43,807 nucleotides of DNA from JAFGMR01 sp964632755 (GTDB taxonomy: Archaea; Halobacteriota; Methanosarcinia; Methanotrichales; Methanotrichaceae), in NCBI GenBank assembly GCA_964632755.1, contig CAZWDT010000019.1, positions 1 to 43,807 of the forward strand. The letters are read 5' to 3'. Below, in pieces: positions 1-7,017 of the stretch; positions within the stretch are counted from its first letter, which is position 1, and each line of letters starts with the position of its first letter. The notes beneath the pieces were generated by a model. It saw nothing but the letters and a program-made list of their open reading frames with translations. It had not been told where the DNA came from and did not search any database. The translations under genes and the position numbers were made by a program.

Positions 1-1114
1 GGGCAACATGGGCCTTGCCTACGCCGATCTCGGCGAGACACGGCGGGCGATCGAGCTCTACGAGCAGGCACTCGCAATCGCCCGCGAGATAGGGGACAGA
101 AGGGGAGAAGGAAATGCCCTGGGCAACATGGGCCTTGCCTATGCCGCTCTCGGCGATCCCCGGCGGGCGATCGAGCTTTACGAGCAGGCACTCGCCATCG
201 ATCGCGAGATTGGAAACAGGATGGGAGAAGGCGCCGGTTTGGGCAACATGGGCGCGGCCTACGCCGCTCTCGGCGAGACCCGGCGCGCGATCGAGCACTA
301 CGAGCAGTATCTCGCAATCGCCCGCGAGATAGGGGACAGAAGGGGAGAAGGAAATGCCCTGGGCAACATGGGCCTTGCCTACGCCGCTCTCGGCGATCCC
401 CGGCGGGCGATCGAGCTTTACGAGCAGGCACTCGCCATCGATCGCGAGATTGGAAACAGGATGGGAGAAGGCGCCGGTTTGGGCAACATGGGCGCGGCCT
501 ACGCCGCTCTCGGCGAGACCCGGCGCGCGATCGAGCACTACGAGCAGTATCTCGCAATCGCCCGCGAGATAGGGGACAGAAGGGGAGAAGGAAATGCCCT
601 GGGCAACATGGGCCTTGCCTACGCCGATCTCGGCGAGACCCGGCGCGCGATCGAGCACCATGAGCAGTATCTCGCAATCGCCCGCGAGATAGGGGACAGA
701 AGGGGAGAAGGAAACGCATTGGGCAACATGGGCGCGGCCTACGCCGCTCTCGGCGAGACCCGGAGGGCGATCGAGCACTACGAGCAGGCTCTCGCCATCG
801 CCCGCGAGATAGGGGACAGAAGGGGAGAAGGCGCCGCATTGGGCAACATGGGCCTTGCCTACGCCGCTCTCGGCAAGACCCGGCGGGCGATCGAACATTA
901 CGATCAGCATCTCGCCATTGCCCGCGAGATAGGGGACAGAAGGGGAGAAGGAAACGCCCTGTTTAACAAAAGCCTTGCTTTCGCCGCCCTAGGCAACCGG
1001 CCCCGTGCGGTCGAATGTGCCGAAGCAGCCCTTGCGATCTACGAAGCGATCGAGAGCCCCCAGGCCGAGCGCGCGCGCCAGCAGCTGGCAGAATTGAGGG
1101 CGAAGGAGCCATGA
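1..1114 (+). CDS. TPR-repeat protein, 3' part only (runs off the left edge)
   Basis: The frame is open at the first base, so the true start lies outside the window; the internal ATG at 8 is in the middle of a repeat. Nine 40-residue tetratricopeptide units are visible, each 120 bp and opening with GNMGLAYA or GNMGAAYA followed by LGETRRAIEHYEQ-type helices. This long TPR type is usual in signalling and defence scaffolds that pair with caspase or CHAT peptidases. Units at 121-360 and 361-600 are the same 240 bp apart from one base (142 t versus 382 c), so they arose by very recent tandem duplication or gene conversion. The C-terminus leaves the repeat pattern and ends in a charged helix. The stop overlaps the start of the next gene (ATGA at 1111), which implies translational coupling with the caspase-like protein. 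The partner role is inferred. Confidence 0.9.
   Translation, partial: GNMGLAYADLGETRRAIELYEQALAIAREIGDRRGEGNALGNMGLAYAALGDPRRAIELYEQALAIDREIGNRMGEGAGLGNMGAAYAALGETRRAIEHYEQYLAIAREIGDRRGEGNALGNMGLAYAALGDPRRAIELYEQALAIDREIGNRMGEGAGLGNMGAAYAALGETRRAIEHYEQYLAIAREIGDRRGEGNALGNMGLAYADLGETRRAIEHHEQYLAIAREIGDRRGEGNALGNMGAAYAALGETRRAIEHYEQALAIAREIGDRRGEGAALGNMGLAYAALGKTRRAIEHYDQHLAIAREIGDRRGEGNALFNKSLAFAALGNRPRAVECAEAALAIYEAIESPQAERARQQLAELRAKEP
121..600 (+). repeat. 240-bp tandem duplication inside the TPR gene
   Basis: Bases 121-360 and 361-600 match at all but one position (142/382, a silent Tyr codon change). The duplication adds two 40-residue TPR units in frame. Other units in the gene differ from each other at many positions, so this pair is much younger than the rest. 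Confidence 0.95.
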
Positions 1115-1686
1115 CTCAGATGCAATTCACAGCCGGCAGGGCGCTTCTGATCGGCGTCGGCGGCGCTGACCTCCCCAACACCATCGACGATGCCACAGGC
1201 CTGGCCGATATCCTGAAAGATCCGAGCCGCTCTGCCTATCCAGCAGAACAGGTGGCCCACCTCACCGGCCCGGCTGCCAATAGGCCGGGAATCCTGGCTG
1301 CACTGGATGAGCTGAGAGAGGTCTCTGACCAGGAGACAACGGCAGTCATCTATTTCTCCGGCCATGGTTTCTGGGTCACAGGCGAAGACGGCGAAGCCTA
1401 TTACCTGATGCCCCACGGCTCCGACATCAACCGGCTGAGCGAGACTGCCATCAGCGGAGCCGAGTTCGTGGAGAGGCTCAAGTCGATCCAGGCCCGAAAG
1501 CTGCTCCTCCTGCTCGACTGCTGCCATGCGGGCGGATTGGCCGAACTGAAGGCGCCTGGGCTCCAGTTCACCAAAGCACCCATGCCGCCTGAATCGCTCT
1601 CGCTTCTCGCGGAGGGGCGCGGCCGTGTGGTGATCGTATTCAATAAGATGAAACAGAGCTTCTTTGATTCTATCTCGCTATTGTAG
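1111..1686 (+). CDS. Caspase-like peptidase (C14 family), C-terminally truncated
   Basis: A 191-residue protein starting at the ATG that overlaps the TPR stop. It shows the p20-type core of metacaspase/caspase peptidases: an N-terminal strand (ALLIGVGGADLP), then YFSGHGF with the catalytic His at residue 85, and LLLLLDCCHAGG with the likely catalytic Cys at 138. Family members normally continue past GRVVI into further strands and a p10-like part or effector domain. Here the family-like sequence stops at about residue 175 (near base 1636) and is followed by an unrelated tail (VFNKMKQSFFDSISLL). The gene therefore looks broken by a deletion or replacement, although both catalytic residues remain. 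With the TPR partner it resembles prokaryotic TPR-caspase defence modules. Whether the shortened protein is active cannot be told from sequence. Confidence 0.8.
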   Translation: MTQMQFTAGRALLIGVGGADLPNTIDDATGLADILKDPSRSAYPAEQVAHLTGPAANRPGILAALDELREVSDQETTAVIYFSGHGFWVTGEDGEAYYLMPHGSDINRLSETAISGAEFVERLKSIQARKLLLLLDCCHAGGLAELKAPGLQFTKAPMPPESLSLLAEGRGRVVIVFNKMKQSFFDSISLL

Positions 1687-1797
1687 CCTTCGCACATATC
1701 TTTGCCTAAAAGAATGACAGGATGGAAGGCCCGAATCTCCCGGCTGCAAGCCGAAAGAATAAAATGGCATGAATACAGCGAAGAGATTGGTACTCTT

Positions 1798-2085
1798 ATG
1801 AGCGATCAGATCCAGGCAGTGCGGGATGTCGTAGCTGCCATCCTTCGAGAGAATGGCGTCAAGCGGGCGGCCTTCTTCGGCTCCATCGTGCGGGGTGAAA
1901 TGGAGGAAGAAAGCGATATTGACATCCTGATCGAGTTCGAGGGAAGGCGGAGCCTTCTCGATCTTGCCCATCTCAAGAATGAGCTGGAGGATGCCGTAAA
2001 CAGGCGCGTAGATCTATTAACATACAAATCACTTCATCCGCGGCTGAAAGACCGAATTCTTGCCGAACAGGTCCCAATACTATGA
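1798..2085 (+). CDS. mntA: MNT-type nucleotidyltransferase (antitoxin of MNT-HEPN pair)
   Basis: A 95-residue minimal nucleotidyltransferase. The signature is FFGSIVRGEMEEESDID: Gly28-Ser29, Arg32, then Asp40 and Asp42 as metal ligands, with Asp72 in RRVDLLT as the likely third acid. Family knowledge: MntA proteins AMPylate or oligo-AMPylate the partner HEPN toxin at the Tyr of its active-site motif and so silence it. I chose ATG 1798; an upstream TTG in frame at 1702 would add residues with no MNT similarity. A TATA-like stretch (gaataaaatgg) near 1757-1767 fits transcription just before 1798. The stop overlaps the next ATG (ATGA), the usual coupling in these pairs. A decayed second copy of its 3' half lies at 3494. 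Confidence 0.9.
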   Translation: MSDQIQAVRDVVAAILRENGVKRAAFFGSIVRGEMEEESDIDILIEFEGRRSLLDLAHLKNELEDAVNRRVDLLTYKSLHPRLKDRILAEQVPIL

Positions 2086-2426
2086 GAAAAGATCCTCGTG
2101 TCTTTCTTGAGCATATCTTGGAGTGCATAGATCTCATTCGAGACTATTCTGAAGGTGTTGATGAGGCCACGTTCATAAGGTCAGCGCGCCTTCAGGACAT
2201 GATCGTCAGACGAATAGAGATCATTGGCGAAGCAGTCAAGAACCTTCCGCATGACCTCAAAAAAGAACATCCTGAGATTCCATGGAGGGATATAGCTGGG
2301 TTAAGGGATATTGTGGTCCATCAGTACTTTGGATTGGATCTGGAACTCATATGGGATGTGGTCAAGAAGGACATGCCGGAGCTGAAGCCCAAGATCTTGA
2401 AGATAACGGAGGAGCTTGACGAATAG
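2082..2426 (+). CDS. hepT: HEPN-domain ribonuclease toxin (HepT/DUF86)
   Basis: A 114-residue all-helical protein of the HepT/DUF86 family. The RX4HXY active-site motif is intact (RDIVVHQY, Arg75, His80, Tyr82). Family knowledge: HEPN toxins cleave RNA (mRNA or tRNA) and the motif Tyr is the site modified by the MNT partner. It is co-directional with, and overlaps by four bases, the MNT gene upstream, so the two form a standard MNT-HEPN toxin-antitoxin operon. The family's antitoxin-first order is kept. Nothing suggests decay. Confidence 0.92.
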   Translation: MRKDPRVFLEHILECIDLIRDYSEGVDEATFIRSARLQDMIVRRIEIIGEAVKNLPHDLKKEHPEIPWRDIAGLRDIVVHQYFGLDLELIWDVVKKDMPELKPKILKITEELDE

Positions 2427-2444
2427 GCAGCCGATATTCATAAG

Positions 2445-2454
2445 CTCTTTATAT
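2445..2454 (+). promoter_or_regulatory. TATA-like element of the second MNT-HEPN operon
   Basis: The sequence ctttatatcc in an AT-rich gap lies 33 to 42 bp before the ATG at 2487. That places the predicted transcript start a few bases before the gene, as is common for archaeal promoters. Inferred by spacing and composition only. Confidence 0.5.
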
Positions 2455-2486
2455 CCACGATACAAATATTACTTTTTGAGATAACC

Positions 2487-2795
2487 ATGAGAAGATCCGA
2501 GATCCTCCAGTTGCTGGCAGACCGGAGAGAGGACCTGGCCAGGATGGGAGTCAAGAGCATGGCTATCTTCGGATCCTTCGCCAGAGACGAGGCCCGGCCG
2601 GAGAGCGATGTGGATATTCTGGTCGAGTTTCAGGGGCCGGCCACCTTCAACGGGTACATGGACCTCAAGTTCTTCCTGGAGGACCTCCTGGATCGGCCCG
2701 TGGATCTGGTCACCCGCAAATCGATCCGGCCGCGGCTCAAGGCGCGAATCGAGGGCGAGGCCCAGTATGTCAAGGGACTATCTGCTGTATCTTGA
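2487..2795 (+). CDS. MNT-type nucleotidyltransferase, second pair
   Basis: A 102-residue nucleotidyltransferase with IFGSFARDEARPESDVD: Gly29-Ser30, Asp41 and Asp43, and Asp73 in RPVDLVT. It is the same family as the gene at 1798 but clearly diverged, so the two pairs are not a recent duplication of each other. The antitoxin role, by adenylylating the HEPN partner, follows from family knowledge. Its 3' end overlaps the HEPN start by 29 bases in another frame, closer packing than the four-base overlap of the first pair. Confidence 0.88.
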   Translation: MRRSEILQLLADRREDLARMGVKSMAIFGSFARDEARPESDVDILVEFQGPATFNGYMDLKFFLEDLLDRPVDLVTRKSIRPRLKARIEGEAQYVKGLSAVS

Positions 2796-3108
2796 GGATA
2801 TGCGGGATGCCTGCAGGAAGCTCTTAAGCTACACTGAGGGTCTCAGCTTTGATGAGTTTGCCACAGACGAGAGGACATACGACGCGGTCATATATAACCT
2901 TGTGATTTTAGGCAAAGCTTGCAAGCATGTCCCTCCTCTGGTCAGAAAGAGTTACCCTCAGGTCCAGTGGCGGAAGGTTGCAGGCCTGCGGGATATCGCC
3001 ATCCACAGGTACTTCGGCCTGGATGAGGAGGTGCTATGGGATATTATTCAGAGGGAGATCCATCCTCTTCTCGCAAGGATCGATCAGATCATCGCCGAAG
3101 AGAGCTAA
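2767..3108 (+). CDS. HEPN-domain ribonuclease toxin, second pair
   Basis: A 113-residue HepT/DUF86-like protein. The active-site RX4HXY motif reads RDIAIHRY (Arg75, His80, Tyr82), with the flanking WRKVAGL and FGLDEEVLW segments matching the first HEPN protein. I chose ATG 2767, which gives the usual family N-terminus (MSRDYLLYLEDM) and overlaps the MNT gene by 29 bases. Longer upstream forms in this frame read through the MNT gene and have no HEPN similarity. It is a probable RNase toxin held in check by the MNT protein before it. Confidence 0.88.
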   Translation: MSRDYLLYLEDMRDACRKLLSYTEGLSFDEFATDERTYDAVIYNLVILGKACKHVPPLVRKSYPQVQWRKVAGLRDIAIHRYFGLDEEVLWDIIQREIHPLLARIDQIIAEES

Positions 3109-3247
3109 ACTGAAAATGCTTGGCCGGATCGCCGGAGGATAATTGATTGGCATTGCCTGCTAAGGTCTTGCTGGGAGATAACTTGATCAGATTTACGAGG
3201 AAAGCGGTTTCTATATGGCGGTAGGCGTGCCTCTTTGGAGAACCAAG

Positions 3248-3257
3248 TATTTAAAAC
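3248..3257 (+). promoter_or_regulatory. TATA box before the hicB-like gene
   Basis: tatttaaaac centred about 27 bp before the ATG at 3280. This is the archaeal TATA-to-start distance expected for a leaderless transcript, and it supports the 3280 start over the in-frame TTG at 3235. Confidence 0.6.
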
Positions 3258-3279
3258 CTCAACGCAAAACATTCAAGAG

Positions 3280-3495
3280 ATGAAGTCCAAGTTTTCCGTC
3301 CTCGTCGAGCGGGACGAAGACGGATGGTATGTCGCGACCGTCCCCTCCCTCCCTGAGTGTCATACTCAGGCAAAGGGCATAGACGAGCTCATAGAACGGG
3401 TCAAAGAAGCGATAGAGCTCTACCTCGAAGTGGAGAAAGACATCGCGCCTTGCGAGTTTGTAGGGGTGCAAGTTGTCGAAGCTGAGATCGGTTAA
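3280..3495 (+). CDS. HicB-like antitoxin, orphan
   Basis: A 71-residue protein with the compact HicB/UPF0150 fold pattern: a first strand (KFSVLVERDEDGWYVATV), then PSLPECHTQAKGIDELIERVKEAIELYLE, the classic partial RNase-H-like HicB core. HicB proteins neutralise HicA mRNA interferases, often with an added DNA-binding domain; none is present here. No HicA-like reading frame was found on either side, so the gene is either an orphan antitoxin or a free-standing HicB-fold protein. Immediately after its stop lies debris of an MNT-HEPN pair. The start is set by the TATA spacing and by the onset of family similarity. Confidence 0.8.
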   Translation: MKSKFSVLVERDEDGWYVATVPSLPECHTQAKGIDELIERVKEAIELYLEVEKDIAPCEFVGVQVVEAEIG

Positions 3496-3660
3496 GGCGG
3501 AGCCTTCTTGATCTCGTTCATCTCAAAAATGAGCTTGAGGATGCCGTAAACAGGCGCGTAGACCTCTTGACATACAACTCGCTTCATCCCCGGCTGAAAG
3601 ACAGAATACTGGCCGAACAGGTCCCAATACTATGAGGAAAGATCCTTGCGTCTTTCTAGA
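3494..3660 (+). pseudogene. Remnant of an MNT-HEPN pair
   Basis: From aaggcggagcc onward this stretch closely follows the MNT gene from 1943 through its stop, and then the first codons of the HEPN gene. It keeps the ATGA junction (tatgaggaaag) and a HEPN start reading MRKDPCVFLE. The 5' half of the MNT gene and nearly all of the HEPN gene are missing. The similarity ends abruptly near 3660, where TPR-gene sequence begins. It is a truncated duplicate of the intact pair at 1798-2426. Confidence 0.85.
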
Positions 3661-3747
3661 GCCAATGCCGCCCTTTCGATATTCGAGGAGATCGAGAGCC
3701 CCTATGCCGAAGCCGCGCGCCGGGCGCTTTCGAAGTGGAAGGGATGA
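3661..3747 (+). pseudogene. Remnant: C-terminal end of a TPR protein
   Basis: Read from 3661 the bases encode ANAALSIFEEIESPYAEAAR and then RALSKWKG and a stop at 3745-3747. This matches the C-terminal helix of the TPR protein at the left edge (AALAIYEAIESPQAERARQQ). Only the last 28 codons remain, joined directly to the MNT-HEPN remnant in another frame. It shows that a second TPR gene of this family once stood here. Confidence 0.8.
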
Positions 3748-3867
3748 GGGCGGCGGATCTCCATCCACGCCTGCGGCCCTGCCTGGGGTCCAGCCCCCCC
3801 AATCGAGCACGAAAGGGCGAAGCCCTCCAGTTCGCCTCCGATCACTTTTCCGTCGCACTGGCAGAGG

Positions 3868-3875
3868 TTAAATAT
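3868..3875 (+). promoter_or_regulatory. TATA box of xseAB
   Basis: ttaaatat centred about 28 bp before the TTG at 3900, the spacing of a leaderless archaeal transcript. It supports 3900 as the start of xseA. Confidence 0.5.
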
Positions 3876-3899
3876 GGTGCCGGAAAGACCGCTAGTATA

Positions 3900-5129
3900 T
3901 TGACCGATGTATTCACAGTGGGCCAGCTCTCTTCGAGGATCAAGGAGCGCCTTGCCGGAGATGCCCGCCTCCGCGACCTCTGGGCGCGCGGGGAGCTCTC
4001 GAACGTCACCAACCATCGCTCCGGCCACAGCTACTTCACCCTGAAGGACAACGAGGCGGGGATATCATGCGTCCTCTTCAGGTCGCACGCCGCCCGCCTG
4101 GAGTTTACCCTAAAAGACGGGCTTAACGTCCTCGTCTACGGGGACGTTGAGATCTACAGACCGAGGGGAAGCCTCCAGCTGGTCGCAAGGGGGATGCGCC
4201 TCGACTCAGGCGTGGGCCAAAAGCTGCTCGAGCTCGAGAGGATGAAGAAGCTCCTCTCTGAGGAAGGCCTATTCGATCCCGAAAGGAAGAGGAAGCCTCC
4301 ACGCTATCCAGAGAGCATTGGGATCGTGACCTCCCCGGACGGGGCAGCTCTAAGGGACGTCTTGAGGACGATTGGCAGCTATCCTGCTGGAATCGTCCTC
4401 TCGCCTGCAATGGTGCAGGGTGAGGGCGCTGCAGAGAGCGTGGCCCAGGGTGTGAGGGCTCTTAAAGGCCTTGTGGACCTTGTGATAGTCTGCAGGGGCG
4501 GCGGATCGGCAGAGGATCTATGGCCCTTTAACTCGGAGGCTGTGGCAAGGGCGATCTACAACTGCGACGTTCCAGTGATTGCTGGAATCGGCCATGAGAC
4601 CGATGTGACCATAGCCGATCTCGTGGCGGACATTAGGGCTGCAACCCCCACAGCTGCCGCAAAGGCGGCCGTCCCCGATCTCGCCGACCTTCGCTATGAG
4701 ATGGGGCAACTGAAGACGCGGATGGAGAGGGCAATAGGTGCGCTTTCCGACCGGCAGAGGACCCGGCTCGATTACCTGGGGCGGAGCCTCTCTGCTCGCA
4801 GGATGTACTCGCTTGCCGGAGAGAGGCGACAGAGGCTCGACTACCTATCCGAGCGTCTCTCCGCAGCAGAGCTTCGCGAGATGGAGGAGATGAGCCATCG
4901 CCTCGGCCTTCTCGCCGGAAGGCTTCAATCGGCAAGCCCCCTCGCCACCCTCTCGCGCGGCTATGCCATAGCCCGCACTCCAGAGGGAAGGCTGGTCCAA
5001 AGGGCAGAGGAGGCCTCTCTTGGGGAGGAGATCGAGCTGACCTTTTCCGATGGAGCGATCTCTTGTCGTGTGGAGGGAAGGCTCGAAGGAAACGGCCTGA
5101 AAGGCGGTGATCGATATTTCCAAAGATGA
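3900..5129 (+). CDS. xseA: Exodeoxyribonuclease VII large subunit
   Basis: A 409-residue protein. Residues 1-105 form the OB-fold (VFTVGQLSSRIKERL, GELSNVTNHRSGHSYFTLKD). The catalytic domain follows, with the family signatures CRGGGSAEDLWPFN and PVIAGIGHETDVTIAD, then ADIRAATPTAAA. A long coiled-coil region follows, and the conserved LSRGYAI segment near the end. With XseB it forms exonuclease VII, which degrades single-stranded DNA from both ends in mismatch repair and repair of damaged DNA. I chose the TTG at 3900, because similarity begins exactly there and a TATA box lies 28 bp upstream; the frame stays open back to 3735 but that part is non-homologous. The xseB gene overlaps its end. 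Exonuclease VII is mainly bacterial, so its presence in an archaeon suggests old transfer. Confidence 0.95.
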   Translation: MTDVFTVGQLSSRIKERLAGDARLRDLWARGELSNVTNHRSGHSYFTLKDNEAGISCVLFRSHAARLEFTLKDGLNVLVYGDVEIYRPRGSLQLVARGMRLDSGVGQKLLELERMKKLLSEEGLFDPERKRKPPRYPESIGIVTSPDGAALRDVLRTIGSYPAGIVLSPAMVQGEGAAESVAQGVRALKGLVDLVIVCRGGGSAEDLWPFNSEAVARAIYNCDVPVIAGIGHETDVTIADLVADIRAATPTAAAKAAVPDLADLRYEMGQLKTRMERAIGALSDRQRTRLDYLGRSLSARRMYSLAGERRQRLDYLSERLSAAELREMEEMSHRLGLLAGRLQSASPLATLSRGYAIARTPEGRLVQRAEEASLGEEIELTFSDGAISCRVEGRLEGNGLKGGDRYFQR

Positions 5130-5340
5130 GGATATGAGCCTCGAAGGGGCTCTCGAGGAGCTGGAGCGGATTGTGGGATCGCTTGAAGGAGGAAGGCTCT
5201 CCTTGGAGGATAGCCTCGATCTCTTCGAGCGCGGGATGCGGCTAATTAGTCTCTCCAACGCCCGATTGGACAAGGCCGAGAGGCGCATAGAGAGCCTCTC
5301 CGGAGAGCTTCCACAGGATATCATCGATGGTGGGGGCTAG
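5107..5340 (+). CDS. xseB: Exodeoxyribonuclease VII small subunit
   Basis: A 77-residue helical protein with the XseB pattern: LEGALEELERIVGSLEGGRL, then SLEDSLDLFERGMRLI and ARLDKAERRIESL. Several small subunits wrap the coiled coil of XseA. The start could be GTG 5107, overlapping xseA by 23 bases, or ATG 5134, just after the xseA stop. Similarity begins near residue 10, so both fit; the longer form is listed. It is co-transcribed with xseA. Confidence 0.92.
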   Translation: MIDISKDEDMSLEGALEELERIVGSLEGGRLSLEDSLDLFERGMRLISLSNARLDKAERRIESLSGELPQDIIDGGG

Positions 5341-5350
5341 GTATCGATCT

Positions 5351-6418
5351 CTACTCCTGGTCCACTATGAAGCGAACCTGATTGCTCGTAGCGCCCGTCC
5401 CGTAGGAGCTTGCGGTCTGATCCCCTGAGCGAATCTTCTCCATGTTGATTATCGCCTCGTTCAGGTTGCAGGTAGTCCTCTGGCTCTTCTTCACCTCGAC
5501 CGAGTTTGTGGCGCTTGGCGGGTCAATACCTGAGGAGTGCGCGCTCTGGTTTCCAGTCTGCAGTTCGTCGTAGTTCATGCTCAATCGGATCACCCCAACG
5601 GAGACCGGCGGGCTTTTGTCCTCCACCTTCGTGCCGTTTGGATCCCTTCCCTCAACGCGGACTATGTTTACCGCTGGCAGATCCAGAACAATGCTCTTTT
5701 CGAAGCGCTTTGTCTCACCGGGAAGGAGCGTAAACCCGCTTGCGATCTCCCCTAGTGGATAGTCGACTATGAGCAACTCGGTTATGTTATACTCGTAATA
5801 GTTCGTGACCAGATAGACGTACATTATTGTGTCGCCAGGCTTTATCCAGATCTTGTCGACCATCTTCTCGATCGAGATCCCTCCATAAGTCATCTTATGG
5901 AGCTCCTTGTAGCCGCTGAGAAGCTCAGCCTCCCTTCGAAGGAGGTCCTCGAAGCTGGTAGCCAGCAGCAGGCGGTTATCTGGGGTGAGGAGGTCCCATC
6001 TCTCGTTCGTCAGGTTCTGGAAGCTCTCTAGGAGCGCGCCTTGTCTATCGAGCAGATCGTTGTAGCTTGCCAAGAAGGCCTCCATCTGCGTCCGGTTCAT
6101 CTTTCTCCAGCCGGACTTCAAGATCTCATCGAAGCTTGAGAGGAGGATGGCCTGCCTTCGAAGCAGGTCCTCGAAGCTCGTTAGAAAGACAGCAGTGCTC
6201 TTGGAGCTTGTTGGAGTCTCCCTCAGCAGATGGTCGAAGCTGTCCAGGAGCGTGGACTGGTTTCTCAGCAGCCCTTCCAAGCTGTCCACAGGATCGTACC
6301 CGACGGACGGGCAGGCCAAAACACCATCCGAGCCGGATGCAAGGCCGTTGAGGGGAAGACTGAGCAACAAAATAACGGAGATAATTCCTGCCGATCTCTT
6401 ATATAAATCACTGAACAT
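5351..6418 (-). CDS. Secreted SFEDLL-repeat protein with a DUF11-like C-terminal domain
   Basis: A 355-residue predicted secreted protein, not assigned to a named family. The N-terminus is a signal peptide (IISVILLLSLPLNGLASG). About residues 45-185 hold five or six amphipathic helical repeats built on SFEDLLRRQ and LLSSFDEIL. Next comes a beta-rich domain (KPGDTIMYVYLVTNYYEYN, LLPGETKRFEKSIVL) that resembles the DUF11/CARDB-type surface fold. The tail is polar and low in complexity, with N-glycosylation sequons. I chose ATG 6418 because AGGAGGG stands ten bases upstream; a TTG seven codons earlier lies on top of that site. It shares its repeat with the genes at 7018 and 7954. A cell-surface role is inferred. 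Confidence 0.8.
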   Translation of the reverse strand: MFSDLYKRSAGIISVILLLSLPLNGLASGSDGVLACPSVGYDPVDSLEGLLRNQSTLLDSFDHLLRETPTSSKSTAVFLTSFEDLLRRQAILLSSFDEILKSGWRKMNRTQMEAFLASYNDLLDRQGALLESFQNLTNERWDLLTPDNRLLLATSFEDLLRREAELLSGYKELHKMTYGGISIEKMVDKIWIKPGDTIMYVYLVTNYYEYNITELLIVDYPLGEIASGFTLLPGETKRFEKSIVLDLPAVNIVRVEGRDPNGTKVEDKSPPVSVGVIRLSMNYDELQTGNQSAHSSGIDPPSATNSVEVKKSQRTTCNLNEAIINMEKIRSGDQTASSYGTGATSNQVRFIVDQE

Positions 6419-6480
6419 GTATATAGGCCCTCCTGCCAATGCCCTTCTTGATCATACTATCATAGTGGTAATCATCATCA

Positions 6481-6490
6481 CTTTTAAAAG
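6481..6490 (-). promoter_or_regulatory. TATA box of the leftward SFEDLL-repeat gene
   Basis: The self-complementary cttttaaaag lies 63-72 bp before the ATG at 6418, predicting a leader of about 40 nt that contains the AGGAGGG ribosome binding site. Confidence 0.5.
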
Positions 6491-6543
6491 TTTCGCCTAG
6501 AAGTTATCCAGAGAATGCGACGACCTTTCGCCGACGAGCGTAC

Positions 6544-6615
6544 GATCGCTCAATGGGGCAGATAGACCATCGTAAATCCAACGGATGGCGCTATATCGCG
6601 GAGAATTGAGCGATC
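6544..6615. repeat. Nested inverted repeat (possible structured RNA or small element)
   Basis: A perfect 11-bp inverted pair, GATCGCTCAAT (6544-6554) and ATTGAGCGATC (6605-6615), encloses a second pair, CCATC and GATGG, around a 12-nt loop. The element is more GC-rich than the surrounding gap. It does not overlap a supported gene. Confidence 0.5.
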
Positions 6616-7017
6616 ATCCTTCCCAAAATACTAGGCAAAACTCATTTGTATATTAATATACTTCACGTGAGGTGATTCGGGTAGTTCTATATGTTATTAT
6701 TTATGGTGAATGCCGAATCTGCCTTTGCGCCTCTGTCGATAAATACAGTTAATATAAAATATAATTAGTTATCTATGATATATCTATATGGGATATTCTA
6801 GGCTCGACTTATCTCCTCAAATAAGTTCAACAAAAAATATGACTTCAATGGATTTATTTTTCATAAAGAACACTAGAAAAATTTAAATACAAGCAAATCA
6901 ACTAACTTAGTTGGGGAAAACTCTTCCCCAAGCTGCAAAGAGATGGCCCATGCCACGAAAGGGAGTAGCAGAGAAGGGCCAGCCTGTTCGGCAACGATGC
7001 TATGAGGGGGATGTTCG

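Larger units (their letters stand above)
6440..7017. other. 578-bp gene-free divergent promoter region
   Basis: No gene is supported here. The left part carries the leftward promoter (cttttaaaag, 6481-6490) and a nested inverted repeat at 6544-6615. The middle (6640-6900) is very AT-rich with many TATA-like runs. The right part has a TATA-like aaatttaaatac near 6887 for the rightward gene, followed by a roughly 100-nt leader containing the dyad ggggaaaactcttcccc (6913-6929). Confidence 0.6.

Noticed and set aside
1..960. Regular 120-bp repeats that could be taken for a CRISPR-like or satellite array
   Set aside because: The period is exactly 40 codons, the frame is open throughout and the units read as TPR helices; there are no unique spacers.
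3735..3899. N-terminal extension of xseA
   Set aside because: No similarity to the family, and a TATA box at 3868 lies inside it.
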